NCBI GenBank assembly: GCA_016841185.1
Contig: JAENZQ010000012.1
Location: 45,799-109,798, forward strand
Origin: Anaerovorax odorimutans
GTDB lineage: Bacteria > Bacillota > Clostridia > Peptostreptococcales > JAAYPU01
DNA length: 64,000 nucleotides
Direction of reading: 5' to 3'
Shown here: one piece after another, positions 8,565 to 17,465 of the stretch
Layout of the letters: every line of letters starts with the position of its first letter
How positions within the stretch are numbered: the stretch's first letter is position 1
Program-made: the position numbers and the translations under genes
Notes under the pieces: generated by a model
The model's database searches: none
What the model was told of the DNA's origin: nothing
What the model saw: the letters and a program-made list of their open reading frames with translations, nothing else

Positions 8565-8759
8565 ATGCCTAAAATGAAGACACATAGAGGAGCTGCTAAG
8601 AGGATTAAAATGACTAAAAGCGGCAAACTCAAAAGAGCAAAAGCATATAAGAGTCACATATTAACAAAGAAATCTCAGAAAAGAAAGAGGAATCTGAGGA
8701 AAGCAGGTTTCCTGACTTCGGCAGATATTAAGAGAATAAAAAGAGCTCTGGGCATATAG
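8565..8759 (+). CDS. rpmI: 50S ribosomal protein L35
   Basis: The 64-residue, strongly basic protein begins [15 protein letters not shown] and contains the [16 protein letters not shown] core of L35. A strong GAGGAGG precedes ATG 8565. It lies 21 bp after infC and 27 bp before rplT in the standard operon. It is a structural component of the large ribosomal subunit. Confidence 0.98.
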   Translation: MPKMKTHRGAAKRIKMTKSGKLKRAKAYKSHILTKKSQKRKRNLRKAGFLTSADIKRIKRALGI

Positions 8760-8786
8760 ATTGAAAAACAAAGGAGGTAAAAGAAG

Positions 8787-9146
8787 ATGGCAAGAGTTAA
8801 AAAAGCTTTAAATGCAAAGAAAAAGCATAAAAAAATACTTAACTTGGCTAAAGGTTACTATGGTGCAAAAAGCAAAACTTTCAGAGCAGCTAATCCCGCA
8901 GTCATGAGATCGCTTCGATTTGCATTTATAGGAAGAAAACTTAAAAAAAGAGAATATAGAAGATTATGGATTGCCAGAATTAATGCAGCAGCAAGGAACA
9001 ATGGTATTTCTTACAGCAAATTTATGAATGGATTAAAACTTGCCGGTGTTGAAATAAATAGAAAAATACTTGCAGACATGGCGGTAAATGATGCTGCAGG
9101 TTTCAGTCAATTGGTAGATGTAGCAAAGGATAAGCTGAATGCTTAG
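8787..9146 (+). CDS. rplT: 50S ribosomal protein L20
   Basis: The 119-residue basic protein has the L20 hallmarks: [18 protein letters not shown] at the N-terminus, [12 protein letters not shown] and the C-terminal [15 protein letters not shown] helices. AAAGGAGG precedes ATG 8787. L20 assembles early into the 50S subunit and in Firmicutes represses this operon through the infC leader, which is present here at 7840-7945. It ends the operon before a strong terminator. Confidence 0.98.
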   Translation: MARVKKALNAKKKHKKILNLAKGYYGAKSKTFRAANPAVMRSLRFAFIGRKLKKREYRRLWIARINAAARNNGISYSKFMNGLKLAGVEINRKILADMAVNDAAGFSQLVDVAKDKLNA

Positions 9147-9185
9147 AATCAATTAATAATAATAATGAACAATGAACAATTAATG

Positions 9186-9222
9186 AAGGATTCTGTTTTG
9201 TAAAACAGAATCCTTTATTTTT
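9186..9222 (+). terminator. Terminator of infC-rpmI-rplT
   Basis: A perfect 14-bp stem, AAGGATTCTGTTTT with AAAACAGAATCCTT, has a tight GT loop and a T-rich tail (TTATTTTTAG). Confidence 0.9.
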
Positions 9223-9299
9223 AGTTTATTAGGGATCTTTTTATGAAACAGAATTCTCTCTAAATCAAAAATCTTCATTCTTAAATTTAAAATGAGTGA

Positions 9300-9346
9300 T
9301 TCGACGCCTCATAATGACAAAATATTAATGGGAGTTGATATATAAT
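9300..9346 (+). promoter_or_regulatory. Candidate Spo0A-activated promoter of spoIIGA
   Basis: The 304-bp gap between rplT and spoIIGA (9147-9450) holds, besides the terminator, TTCGACG (9300-9306; 6/7 match to the inverted 0A box TTCGACA), ATGACA (9314-9319) and TATAAT (9341-9346). The 21-bp spacer resembles the unusually long 22-bp spacer of the Bacillus spoIIG promoter, which needs Spo0A. Another TATAAT lies at 9380-9385. This is a pattern match only. Confidence 0.35.
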
Positions 9347-9450
9347 CTGCATAAATCAAAGGTCTGGTGAATATTCTTATATAATAATAATTAGGCCTTG
9401 CTGAATAATTTAAATCGAGTTATTCCCAAGCTCTGATTAAGGAGTATGAA

Positions 9451-10377
9451 ATGATTGACATATACGGAGAGCTTCTTTTTGTTGAAAATTTAACTATCAA
9501 TTATTTTATTCTGGCGCTTTCATCAAAAATTTGCGGAGCAGCAGCAACAAAAAAAAGGCTGATCATTGGTGCGGTAGTAGGAGCTGTATATTCATTTGTG
9601 TTTTTTATACCCTCCATTCATTTCCTGTATTCCACATTAATGAAAATTATATTTTCATGTTTCATTGTTGTCATAACATTTTCACCAAATCATATAAAAT
9701 TCTTTTTCAAACTATTGGTGTCCTTTTATGGTTCAAGCTTTGCTTTAGGAGGACTTATTTTAGCGGGATTGTATTTTACTGATATGAATGGCCTGGTGAA
9801 AAATAGTATTTTCTATATCCGGGATTTATCCTATCTAAAGGTTATCATATTAGCCTGCTGCGGTTATTTTATGATGATTTACTTAGCTAAAATGTTTAGA
9901 AAAAGAATACTAAAAAGTGAACTTTATGCAGAAATTCAGATCGAAGTAGACGGCAAAAAGACATTAGTAAACGGTATTATGGATACTGCAAACTTTTTAA
10001 TGGACCCCATATCAAAAATGCCTGTCATAGTAATTGAATATTCAGCATTAAAAAATTTTTTGCCTGAGATATTTCAGGACATCCTTAGAGAGGGCATTGT
10101 ATTAAATGAAATTCCTGAGAATATCTATGAGATAGGTTGGGGAAGAAGACTCAGATTTATACCATTCACTTCATTAGGGGCAAAAAACGGAATGTTGATA
10201 GGAATAAAGCCCGATGCAGTTTACATACGAAAAGATCGAAAAAGTTATTCTAATAAAAATATTATTATAGGAATTTATGATGGGAGCATAGGTGATGAAG
10301 ATTATTCTGCACTCTTACATCCCGATATCTTAAAGGAGGACGCTGAATATGACGTTAAAGAAGTATGGAATGAGTAG
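9451..10377 (+). CDS. spoIIGA: Sigma-E processing peptidase SpoIIGA
   Basis: This membrane aspartic protease cuts pro-sigma-E in the mother cell during sporulation. The 308 residues begin with about five transmembrane helices (to about residue 148), followed by a cytoplasmic protease domain with D178 in [10 protein letters not shown], matching the catalytic DTGN-L-DP motif of the Bacillus enzyme; the usual Gly is Ala here. AAGGAG precedes ATG 9451. The last 29 bases overlap sigE, its substrate gene, suggesting translational coupling. Length is normal. Confidence 0.93.
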   Translation: MIDIYGELLFVENLTINYFILALSSKICGAAATKKRLIIGAVVGAVYSFVFFIPSIHFLYSTLMKIIFSCFIVVITFSPNHIKFFFKLLVSFYGSSFALGGLILAGLYFTDMNGLVKNSIFYIRDLSYLKVIILACCGYFMMIYLAKMFRKRILKSELYAEIQIEVDGKKTLVNGIMDTANFLMDPISKMPVIVIEYSALKNFLPEIFQDILREGIVLNEIPENIYEIGWGRRLRFIPFTSLGAKNGMLIGIKPDAVYIRKDRKSYSNKNIIIGIYDGSIGDEDYSALLHPDILKEDAEYDVKEVWNE

Positions 10378-11086
10378 AGTTTTGATGTCACTGGTTAAAG
10401 AAGCTATTTTTTACTGGCGAATTTTATGGAAAGAAAGAATTTTTTATATTGGCGGAAGTGATATTTTACCGCCTCCTTTAAATCAGGAAGAAGAAAAAGT
10501 ATTTGTAGATAAACTTCTGGAGGACAGTGGAACGGCGAAAACTGTATTAATTGAAAGAAATTTAAGATTAGTGGTTTATATTGCAAAAAAATTTGAAAAT
10601 GCAGGTGTCAACGTTGAAGATCTTATTTCTATAGGGACCATTGGTTTAATAAAAGCAGTAAATACTTTTAATCCAAACAAAAATATCAAATTAGCTACAT
10701 ATGCATCAAGATGTATTGAAAATGAAATATTGATGTATTTAAGAAGAAATAGTAAGAATAAAATAGAAATCTCCTTTGATGAACCGTTAAATATTGATTG
10801 GGACGGGAATGAATTGCTGTTGTCCGATATTCTGGGGACGGAAGAGGATGTTGTCTATAATAATTTAGAAGAAGAAGTTAATAGGGAATTGTTGAAATAT
10901 GCTTTAAAAAAACTGTCTCATCGCGAAAAGAAAATCATGGAGCTTCGATTCGGCCTTGCCGGCGGAAAGGAGATGACCCAAAAGGAAGTGGCAGATTTAT
11001 TAGGGATTTCCCAGTCCTACATTTCCAGATTGGAGAAAAAAATCATTAATAGATTAAAAAAAGAAATTAGAAAAATGACCTATTAA
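10349..11086 (+). CDS. sigE: RNA polymerase sigma-E factor (pro-form)
   Basis: Sigma-E is the early mother-cell sporulation factor. The 245-residue protein has an N-terminal pro-segment of about 30 hydrophobic and basic residues, then [12 protein letters not shown], the conserved region around the SpoIIGA cleavage site. Regions 2 ([30 protein letters not shown]), 3 and 4 ([15 protein letters not shown] helix-turn-helix) are complete. The ATG at 10349 has AAAGGAGG eight bases upstream and overlaps the end of spoIIGA. It is almost identical to Bacillus sigma-E in regions 2.1-2.4, so the assignment is secure. Confidence 0.98.
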   Translation: MTLKKYGMSRVLMSLVKEAIFYWRILWKERIFYIGGSDILPPPLNQEEEKVFVDKLLEDSGTAKTVLIERNLRLVVYIAKKFENAGVNVEDLISIGTIGLIKAVNTFNPNKNIKLATYASRCIENEILMYLRRNSKNKIEISFDEPLNIDWDGNELLLSDILGTEEDVVYNNLEEEVNRELLKYALKKLSHREKKIMELRFGLAGGKEMTQKEVADLLGISQSYISRLEKKIINRLKKEIRKMTY

Positions 11087-11091
11087 AGTGT

Positions 11092-11119
11092 GTATAAATG
11101 AAATATCTAAGGCAATAAT
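11092..11119 (+). promoter_or_regulatory. Candidate sigma-F/sigma-G promoter before sigG
   Basis: GTATA (11092-11096) and GGCAATAAT (11111-11119) are separated by 14 bp and match the forespore sigma consensus (GHATR; GGNNANANT). Placement upstream of sigG, which is sigma-F-dependent in Bacillus, supports the call. Confidence 0.5.
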
Positions 11120-11174
11120 TATATTAAGACCAAACAAATAAGGGGGGCAGTAATTCACGACTGGAGGACAAGCA

Positions 11175-11954
11175 ATGCACATCAATAAAGTTGAAATATG
11201 CGGCGTAAATACATCGAAGCTGCCTGTCTTTAATGATTCTCAAATGAAGCAAATGATCAATAAAATAAAGGAGGGTGATGAAAAAACAAGAGAAGAGTTT
11301 ATCAGAGGGAATTTAAGGTTGGTATTAAGTGTTATTCAAAGATTTAATAATAGAGGAGAAAATCTGGATGACCTTTTTCAGGTTGGCTGTATTGGTTTAA
11401 TTAAAGCTTTGGATAATTTTGATACAAAACATAATGTTAAATTTTCTACATATGCTGTGCCAATGATCATAGGAGAAATAAGGCGATATTTAAGAGATAA
11501 TAATTCAATAAGAGTCAGTCGCTCTTTAAGAGATACGGCTTATAAAGCGTTGCAGGTTCGTGAGAGGCTTGTAAAGAACAACTGTAAGGAACCGACCATT
11601 TCTGAAATTGCTGAGGATCTGCAGATAGACCGTGAAGAGGTTGTTTTTGCTTTAGATGCCATACAGGACCCTGTTTCCCTTTTTGAACCGGTATACCATG
11701 ATAACGGGGATGCTATTTATGTAATGGATCAGGTGAGCGATGATAAACACAGTGACGAAAAATGGATGGATAATATTGATTTGACTGAAGCTTTGAAGAA
11801 GCTGAATAATAGAGAAAAGCATATTCTGACAATGCGGTTTTTTGAAGGGAGAACTCAGATGGAAGTGGCTGATGAAATTGGAATATCGCAAGCACAGGTA
11901 TCAAGGTTGGAAAAAACGGCCATAAAGCATATGAAGAAATATATTGATAAATAA
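11175..11954 (+). CDS. sigG: RNA polymerase sigma-G factor
   Basis: Sigma-G is the late forespore sporulation factor. The 259 residues begin MHINKVEICGVNTSKLP, the conserved sigma-G N-terminus, which carries the SpoIIAB/CsfB-sensitive region. Region 2 (NLRLVLSVIQRFNNRGE, FSTYAVPMIIGEIRRYL), region 3 (RVSRSLRDTAYKAL) and the region 4 helix-turn-helix (IGISQAQVSRLEK) are intact. CTGGAGGAC precedes ATG 11175. The order spoIIGA-sigE-sigG is the classic sporulation locus. A terminator follows. Confidence 0.98.
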   Translation: MHINKVEICGVNTSKLPVFNDSQMKQMINKIKEGDEKTREEFIRGNLRLVLSVIQRFNNRGENLDDLFQVGCIGLIKALDNFDTKHNVKFSTYAVPMIIGEIRRYLRDNNSIRVSRSLRDTAYKALQVRERLVKNNCKEPTISEIAEDLQIDREEVVFALDAIQDPVSLFEPVYHDNGDAIYVMDQVSDDKHSDEKWMDNIDLTEALKKLNNREKHILTMRFFEGRTQMEVADEIGISQAQVSRLEKTAIKHMKKYIDK

Positions 11955-11968
11955 TTAATCATCAAGTT

Positions 11969-11998
11969 AGATTTTGCTTCAAGCAAAATCTTTTTTTT
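11969..11998 (+). terminator. Terminator after sigG
   Basis: AGATTTTGC and GCAAAATCT form a 9-bp stem with a TTCAA loop, followed by eight T's. Confidence 0.9.
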
Positions 11999-12191
11999 AT
12001 GCTCTCGAATAAATTAATCAGCTTAGAAAAAGCTCGCTGCATTTATTTCTAAACTTATGAAAACTGTAATATTCAGAAACCTTTTACTATAAGCTTTAAC
12101 CATTATCTTTTAAAGTATAAGAGGCTTTAGCATTTTTTTCGAGATAAATGCATAAGAATTACTTAGATTATCAAAAGGAGGAAAAGAGCAC

Positions 12192-12485
12192 ATGATTAGT
12201 ACACAAGATATAAGGGATAAAGAGCTGATCAATATTTTTGATGGGAAAAGTCTGGGATATGTGTCTGATATTGAAATAAATCTGGAGAAAGGAAGAATTG
12301 AAGCTTTGATTGTTCCGGCTCAAAGTGGCTTTTTTAGCTTGTTTTCAAGGGAGAATGAGTATATTATTAAATGGAAAGATATTAAAAAAATTGGAGAAGA
12401 TGTTATTCTTGTAGAGGTGAAAAACATTTATTATTCTGAAGAGGAGAACGAAGAATATGGGGAGATAGATGATGATTTAAAGTAG
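12192..12485 (+). CDS. ylmC: YlmC/YmxH family PRC-barrel protein
   Basis: The 97-residue protein has the PRC-barrel fold signature (ISTQDIRDKELINIFDGK, LGYVSDIEIN, YIIKWKDIKKIGEDVILVEV) typical of the sporulation-associated YlmC/YmxH group; its C-terminus is acidic. AAAGGAGG precedes ATG 12192. In Bacillus ylmC also follows sigG. The preceding gap (11955-12191) holds the sigG terminator and an AT-rich stretch in which I see nothing else. The molecular role is unknown; PRC barrels usually bind RNA or protein partners. Confidence 0.85.
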   Translation: MISTQDIRDKELINIFDGKSLGYVSDIEINLEKGRIEALIVPAQSGFFSLFSRENEYIIKWKDIKKIGEDVILVEVKNIYYSEEENEEYGEIDDDLK

Positions 12486-12602
12486 ACAAAAAAAACAATT
12501 GAAATTATAATGATAATAAAAGTAAGAGGATCAGCTGTATTTTATCTTTGTAATTCAAAATAAAGGAAAGATTATAATAGTGGTTGAAGGAGGGATTAAT
12601 AA

Positions 12603-13064
12603 GTGAAATGTCCTTTTTGTGATAATATTGATACAAAAGTTATTGATTCAAGGCCTACTGAGGAAGGACATGCCATAAGAAGGAGAAGGGAATGTGACAA
12701 TTGCAGAAAACGGTTCACCACATATGAAAAAGTTGAAGAGATTCCCATGATGGTTGTGAAAAAAGACGGAAGCAGAGAAGTGTTTGATCGAAATAAAGTG
12801 CTGAACGGTATTATTAAGGCTTGCGAAAAACGGCCTGTTTCAATGAATGATATTGACAAAATCGTAGACGAAATTGAAAGAGGTTTGAGCAATATGATGG
12901 AAAAGGAAATAGAAAGCCGTGTAATAGGCGAAATTATTATGGATCAGTTAAAAGGTATCGATGAAGTGGCATATGTTCGATTTGCTTCAGTATATCGGCA
13001 ATTCAAAGATATCAATACTTTTATTTCAGAACTCGAAAAACTTTTGAATGATTCAAAAAAGTAA
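12603..13064 (+). CDS. nrdR: Transcriptional repressor NrdR
   Basis: NrdR senses ATP/dATP and represses ribonucleotide reductase genes. The start is a GTG at 12603 behind GAAGGAGGG. Of its 153 residues, C3, C6, C31 and C34 form the zinc ribbon, RRRRECDNC includes DNA-contacting arginines, and residues from about 49 ([16 protein letters not shown]) form the ATP-cone. Its likely target, nrdJ, lies at 53.5 kb behind two NrdR boxes. In this genome it is inserted between ylmC and pgeF, which are close neighbours in Bacillus. Confidence 0.97.
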   Translation: MKCPFCDNIDTKVIDSRPTEEGHAIRRRRECDNCRKRFTTYEKVEEIPMMVVKKDGSREVFDRNKVLNGIIKACEKRPVSMNDIDKIVDEIERGLSNMMEKEIESRVIGEIIMDQLKGIDEVAYVRFASVYRQFKDINTFISELEKLLNDSKK

Positions 13065-13089
13065 CTATTGAAATCATGAAAGGAACTTT

Positions 13090-13893
13090 ATGATCGGATT
13101 CAGTTTAGAAAAGAACAGAAATGGTGTGGTATGGTTAAAAATACCGAAGTTTGAAAAAACAGGTATGGTTTTGGCGGCCTTTACCACCCGGATCGGAGGC
13201 TGTAGTACCGGTCGGTATGAGTCTTTGAATCTTGGGATAAATACAGGTGATCAGAGAGAATTTACAGATAAGAACTTTCAAAAAGTCAAAAGGGCGTTAT
13301 CTTTAGATGATACGGTTTCTTTATATCAGATTCATTCGGATATTGTGATAGAGATAAAAAAATGTAATGTTATTAGCACTATCGGACGATTCATTTATGA
13401 TCAGGGAGATGCTTTGGTTACAGATGACCCGGGAATAGCGCTTATTACATATCATGCGGATTGCATCCCCGTTTATTTTTTGGATGTAAAAAAAAGGGTG
13501 GTTGGATTGGCGCATAGCGGTTGGAAAGGTACGGCCAGCCAAATAGCAGTTAAAACTGTTGAGAAAATGCAGGCTTTATATAACAGCCGACCATGTGATA
13601 TAATGGCGGCTGTCGGACCGGGTATAGATTTTTGCTGTTTCGAAACGGGAAAAGAAGTTTTTGATGTATTCCATAATCAATTGGCTTATGAGAAAGTCTT
13701 TTTCAAAAAACTACCCAATGAGAAATATCAGATTGATTTAAAAGGCATCATAAAAAACCAGCTGAAAAGTAAAGGATTACAAGATATAGAGATGAGTTCA
13801 TCCTGTACAATGTGTCAGGAGGATTTATTTTTTTCATACAGGCGGGATAAAGGAGATACCGGCCGTATGGCAGCAATTTTGCAGCTATTATAA
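13090..13893 (+). CDS. pgeF: Peptidoglycan editing factor PgeF / YfiH (YlmD) family
   Basis: Proteins of this family (formerly polyphenol oxidase/laccase domain) remove misincorporated L-serine from peptidoglycan precursors; purine nucleoside activities are also reported for homologues. The 267 residues contain ITYHADCIPVYF, GLAHSGWKGT and SCTMCQEDLFFSYRRD, holding the conserved His/Cys metal ligands. ATG 13090 follows AAAGGAAC, 25 bp after nrdR. Bacillus ylmD has the same position near sigG. Length is normal. Confidence 0.88.
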   Translation: MIGFSLEKNRNGVVWLKIPKFEKTGMVLAAFTTRIGGCSTGRYESLNLGINTGDQREFTDKNFQKVKRALSLDDTVSLYQIHSDIVIEIKKCNVISTIGRFIYDQGDALVTDDPGIALITYHADCIPVYFLDVKKRVVGLAHSGWKGTASQIAVKTVEKMQALYNSRPCDIMAAVGPGIDFCCFETGKEVFDVFHNQLAYEKVFFKKLPNEKYQIDLKGIIKNQLKSKGLQDIEMSSSCTMCQEDLFFSYRRDKGDTGRMAAILQLL

Positions 13894-13908
13894 TAGAGGA
13901 AAGAAGTG

Positions 13909-14595
13909 ATGGATATGGAAAAAACCAAAGTTCTTGTGGTGGATGATGAGCAACATATATTGGAGCTCCTTTCTTATAATTTAGAAGATAATGGATATCA
14001 GGTGTTTACTGCGGAGAATGGATTACAGGCTTTGGAGTATCTTACCGGCCGGAAATTTGATTTAATACTTCTGGATGTTATGCTTCCCGGTATGAACGGT
14101 GTTGAAGTATGTAAAAAAGCAAGGTTGGAATATAAGTTAAATACGCCTATTATAATGTTGACTGCCAAATCGGAAGAAATTGATAAGATACTGGGTTTGG
14201 AACTGGGTGCGGATGACTATGTAACAAAACCTTTCAGTATCAGGGAACTTTTGGCAAGGATCAAGGCAGTGATGCGGCGTTATGATCAGAAGGAACCGGA
14301 TTCCAATGTTATAAAAGTGAAAGATATTTCTATTAATATTGATAAGCATGAAGTATTAAAAGAAGATCAAGTGATAGAATTGACATATAAGGAATTTGAG
14401 CTTCTGAAAGTGCTTTTCCAAAACAGGGGGAAAGTATTGACCAGAGAATTTTTATTAGACACCATCTGGGGGTATGATTATATCGGAGAAACCAGAACTG
14501 TAGATGTCCATGTCCGATATTTAAGAAAAAAACTGAGGGATGAGGAGTCAAATTATATTGAGACCATACGAGGTGTCGGTTATAAAGTGAAGTGA
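13909..14595 (+). CDS. phoP: PhoP-type response regulator (OmpR/PhoB family)
   Basis: The 228-residue regulator has an N-terminal receiver domain (acidic VVDDE pocket, phospho-acceptor D56 in LLDVMLP, conserved K in YVTKPFS) and a C-terminal winged helix ending IRGVGYKVK. I choose ATG 13909 (a GTG at 13906 sits too close to AGAGGAAAG). It is followed by the sensor kinase phoR and the pst operon, and PhoP-type 11-bp repeats precede both pstS and pstC. It is therefore almost certainly the phosphate-starvation regulator. Confidence 0.93.
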   Translation: MDMEKTKVLVVDDEQHILELLSYNLEDNGYQVFTAENGLQALEYLTGRKFDLILLDVMLPGMNGVEVCKKARLEYKLNTPIIMLTAKSEEIDKILGLELGADDYVTKPFSIRELLARIKAVMRRYDQKEPDSNVIKVKDISINIDKHEVLKEDQVIELTYKEFELLKVLFQNRGKVLTREFLLDTIWGYDYIGETRTVDVHVRYLRKKLRDEESNYIETIRGVGYKVK

Positions 14596-14604
14596 GTGAT
14601 AAGA

Positions 14605-16362
14605 ATGAAGCGGAAAATTCTTTTTTTTATAGTAGCTGTTATATTTCTGAGTATTACCATTACCAGCATTATAACGCTGGTATTAATGAAAGAACAATAT
14701 CTGGGACAGATAGAAAACAGCCTGATAACAGATTGTGAGTTGATAAACAGTTTTTTAATGGAAGCGGATTATCATGATCCTCATTTTAACTTTGATGGTC
14801 ATGCGAATTCATTTTCTGAAGATATAGGAGCAAGAGTAACCTTTATCGATACAGAAGGTACGGTTATAGGAGATTCGGAAGTTGAAAAAAGACATCTAAA
14901 GCAGATGGAAAACCATCGATACCGAGAAGAGGTGGACGAAGCTTTCAAAGGGGAGATCGGCAAAGGGATAAGAAAGAGCAGTACCATTGGAATAGATTAT
15001 ATGTATATTGCTTTAGCTTTCGGAAAAGATGGACATGTTGACGGTGTAACACGTATTGCTTTTCCTTTATATCAATTGAAACAAATTAATAGCCAAATAG
15101 GCGCTTCTATATTGATTGCATCGATCGTGGCACTTCTTTCGGCTGTTACGATAGGCGTTCTTTATTCCGGAAGAGTTACAAGACCCATTGTCCATTTAAC
15201 GGAATATGCGCAAAAAATCTCAGAAGGCCGTTACGAGGAAAAAGTGTATATTAAAACAGGTGATGAAATAGAAGTATTAGGGGATGCTCTCAATGAAATG
15301 GGCAGAAGGTTAAATGCTTCTATTGAAAAGCTGGTTGAGAACAACAGCAAGCTTTCATCTATACTTTTTAGCATGAAAGAGGCCATGCTTGCAATCGATA
15401 TGGATTACAGAGTGATTATGATCAATCATGCGGCCAAGGAATTATTCCATATCGATGATGAAGCATTGGGTCATCATTTATTAAAAGTAGTTAGGAATAA
15501 TCAGCTCCATATGGCTTTTCAGGATATCCTCCAAGAACAGTATATTGGAGAGCGGGAGATCGGATATAGAGATAATGAAATATTGAAGATACATACCAGT
15601 TATATTTATAGTGAAAAAGATCATAGCAAAATAGGGGTATTGGCACTGGTTGAGAATATTACACAAATCAAGAGACTGGAAAATATGAGAAAGGACTTTG
15701 TTGCCAACGTATCTCATGAGTTAAAAACACCTCTGACTTCTATCAGTGGATTTATTGAAACTTTACAAAGCGGTGCGGCAGAAGATCCGAAGGTCAGAAA
15801 AAGATTTTTGGATATTGTATCTATAGAAACATCCAGATTAAAAAGATTGATCGAAGATTTGCTGATCTTATCCGATATTGAAAGCGGCAAGGTTGTGGAT
15901 AAGGATGAGCAAATCAACGTGAATCAGGGAATTGAAGAAGTACTGACGTTACTGGATAATGAAATATGCAAGAAAAATATTAAAATCAATAAAGATTTTC
16001 CTGAAGAAAATATTATAATGAAAAAAGGCAATGCAGATCGATTCAAACAAATGATATTGAATGTCATCGACAATGCCATTAAGTATTCATACGAGAATGG
16101 TTGTATTGAGATATCTCTGATAGAAAGCAGAGATAAATTTTCAATAACTGTAAAAGACGAAGGAATAGGAATTTCTCATGAAAATCTACCCAGGCTTTTT
16201 GAAAGATTTTACAGAGTCGATTCAGCCAGATCAAAAAAGGCAGGGGGGACAGGATTGGGACTGGCCATTGTCAAGCATATCGTTATCTTGTTCGAAGGCA
16301 CTATTCAAGTTGAAAGTGAAGAAGGAAAAGGAACAACTTTTAAAATTACGCTGCCAAGATAG
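14605..16362 (+). CDS. phoR: PhoR-type sensor histidine kinase
   Basis: The 585-residue membrane kinase pairs with PhoP. Domains in order: TM1 (about 4-26), an extracellular sensor of about 140 residues, TM2 (about 165-187), HAMP, a PAS domain (about 250-340), the HisKA dimerisation helix with H371 in NVSHELKTPL, and a HATPase domain with N, G1 (DEGIGIS), F and G2 (GGTGLGLAI) boxes. The start is ATG 14605, ten bases after phoP; a GTG at 14596 is possible, as there is no clear ribosome binding site. Location before pstS indicates phosphate sensing through the Pst-PhoU complex. Confidence 0.92.
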   Translation: MKRKILFFIVAVIFLSITITSIITLVLMKEQYLGQIENSLITDCELINSFLMEADYHDPHFNFDGHANSFSEDIGARVTFIDTEGTVIGDSEVEKRHLKQMENHRYREEVDEAFKGEIGKGIRKSSTIGIDYMYIALAFGKDGHVDGVTRIAFPLYQLKQINSQIGASILIASIVALLSAVTIGVLYSGRVTRPIVHLTEYAQKISEGRYEEKVYIKTGDEIEVLGDALNEMGRRLNASIEKLVENNSKLSSILFSMKEAMLAIDMDYRVIMINHAAKELFHIDDEALGHHLLKVVRNNQLHMAFQDILQEQYIGEREIGYRDNEILKIHTSYIYSEKDHSKIGVLALVENITQIKRLENMRKDFVANVSHELKTPLTSISGFIETLQSGAAEDPKVRKRFLDIVSIETSRLKRLIEDLLILSDIESGKVVDKDEQINVNQGIEEVLTLLDNEICKKNIKINKDFPEENIIMKKGNADRFKQMILNVIDNAIKYSYENGCIEISLIESRDKFSITVKDEGIGISHENLPRLFERFYRVDSARSKKAGGTGLGLAIVKHIVILFEGTIQVESEEGKGTTFKITLPR

Positions 16363-16371
16363 TCGGTTGAT

Positions 16372-16425
16372 TTTACGAATTTTTAACAATTGCTTTATCC
16401 GTTTTTAACAATCAATTTGTATACT
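16372..16425 (+). promoter_or_regulatory. PhoP-box array and -10 of pstS
   Basis: Hexamers at exact 11-bp steps read TTTACG (16372), TTAACA (16383), TTTATC (16394) and TTAACA (16405), matching the Firmicutes PHO box TT(A/T)ACA. TATACT at 16420-16425 is the -10. No -35 is seen, as expected for a PhoP-activated promoter. Confidence 0.75.
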
Positions 16426-16461
16426 TGCACTTGAAAGAAAAAAAAAACGGAGGAGAGCAAA

Positions 16462-17319
16462 ATGATAAAAAGAATATTATCAGTTGGATTGATTTTAGTA
16501 TTGGGTATGTTTTTACTTATTGGATGCGGTGGAGGACAAGAGTCTGCTGCTGAAAATAATGTCCCAGAAGAAGAAACCTTATCAGGTACAATAATAATCG
16601 CAGCCTCAACATCGGTACAACCTTTATCAGAAGAGCTTGGCGCAGCTTTTATGGATCAATATCCTGAGGTATCTGTTGAAGTTCAGGGTGGAGGTTCCAG
16701 CGTAGGCGTGAAGTCGGCAGCGGATAAAGTGGCAGATATCGGTGCGGCTTCAAGAGAAATTAAAGAATCCGAGAAAAGCTATGGCCTTGATGAGTATGTT
16801 ATCGCTAAAGATGGTATTGCGGTAGTGGAAAATCCCGATTGTGGTGTTGATGATCTCACCATGGAACAAATCCAGAAAATATTTATTGGGGAAGTTACAA
16901 ATTGGAGTGCTGTTGGCGGTTCGGATGCAGAAATTGTTGTCGTAAGCCGTGAAGAGGGGTCTGGAACAAGAGGTGCATTTGTTGAAATAACAGGAGTAGA
17001 AGGTGATGACGGAGATATGACTACTGCAAATGCGCTGGTTCAACCGTCAACAGGAGCGGTGAAACAGACTGTTGCCAATACCCCTGATTCCATAGGCTAT
17101 ATTTCTTTAGGTGCTTTAGACAATACGGTAAAAGCTGTAAGGGTCGAGGGTGTTGAAGCCACAAATGAAAACATCCTGAATAACTCCTATAAGATTGCAA
17201 GGCCTTTTAATTACCTTACTAACGGAGAAGTATCAGAAGTCGTTCAGGCATATCTCGATTTTGTATTCAGTGCTGAAGGACAGGAAATCGTAGGACAGGA
17301 ATTTATACCTGTTAAATAG
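16462..17319 (+). CDS. pstS: Phosphate ABC transporter substrate-binding lipoprotein PstS
   Basis: This lipoprotein captures phosphate outside the cell for PstCAB. The signal peptide ends in the lipobox LLIGC (Cys near residue 22), followed by an acidic linker. The 285 residues include AASTSVQPL, GGGSSVG and REEGSGTRGAFVE, the phosphate-coordinating Ser/Thr/Arg loops. GGAGGAG precedes ATG 16462. The upstream PhoP boxes indicate induction under phosphate starvation. A hairpin after the gene and a second PhoP-box array before pstC suggest higher expression of pstS than of the permease. Confidence 0.95.
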   Translation: MIKRILSVGLILVLGMFLLIGCGGGQESAAENNVPEEETLSGTIIIAASTSVQPLSEELGAAFMDQYPEVSVEVQGGGSSVGVKSAADKVADIGAASREIKESEKSYGLDEYVIAKDGIAVVENPDCGVDDLTMEQIQKIFIGEVTNWSAVGGSDAEIVVVSREEGSGTRGAFVEITGVEGDDGDMTTANALVQPSTGAVKQTVANTPDSIGYISLGALDNTVKAVRVEGVEATNENILNNSYKIARPFNYLTNGEVSEVVQAYLDFVFSAEGQEIVGQEFIPVK

Positions 17320-17341
17320 AAGAAAAAATATCAGTTTATAT

Positions 17342-17372
17342 AAAGCCCGTACCCACTTGAGTACGGGCTTTA
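17342..17372 (+). terminator. Hairpin between pstS and pstC
   Basis: AAAGCCCGTAC pairs with GTACGGGCTTT around an eight-base loop. Few T's follow (TTTATCG), so it may act as a partial terminator or mRNA 3'-end stabiliser. Confidence 0.65.
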
Positions 17373-17379
17373 TCGTGAT

Positions 17380-17445
17380 TTAACATAGAATTAACAATTT
17401 ATTAAAATCGAATTAATGTGGAAAGCTTAACATGGTTTATATAAC
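17380..17445 (+). promoter_or_regulatory. Second PhoP-box array, before pstC
   Basis: TTAACA (17380), TTAACA (17391), TTAAAA (17402) and TTAATG (17413) lie at exact 11-bp intervals, with TATAAC at 17440-17445 as -10 and no clear -35. This gives pstCAB-phoU its own phosphate-controlled promoter. Confidence 0.7.
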
Positions 17446-17465
17446 CAATGTAATGGGGGCATATA

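Noticed and set aside
9150..9185. AATGAACAATGAACAATTAATG repeat-like stretch after rplT as an element
   Set aside because: It is a simple short AT-rich duplication beside the terminator, with no second copy or structure that I could support.
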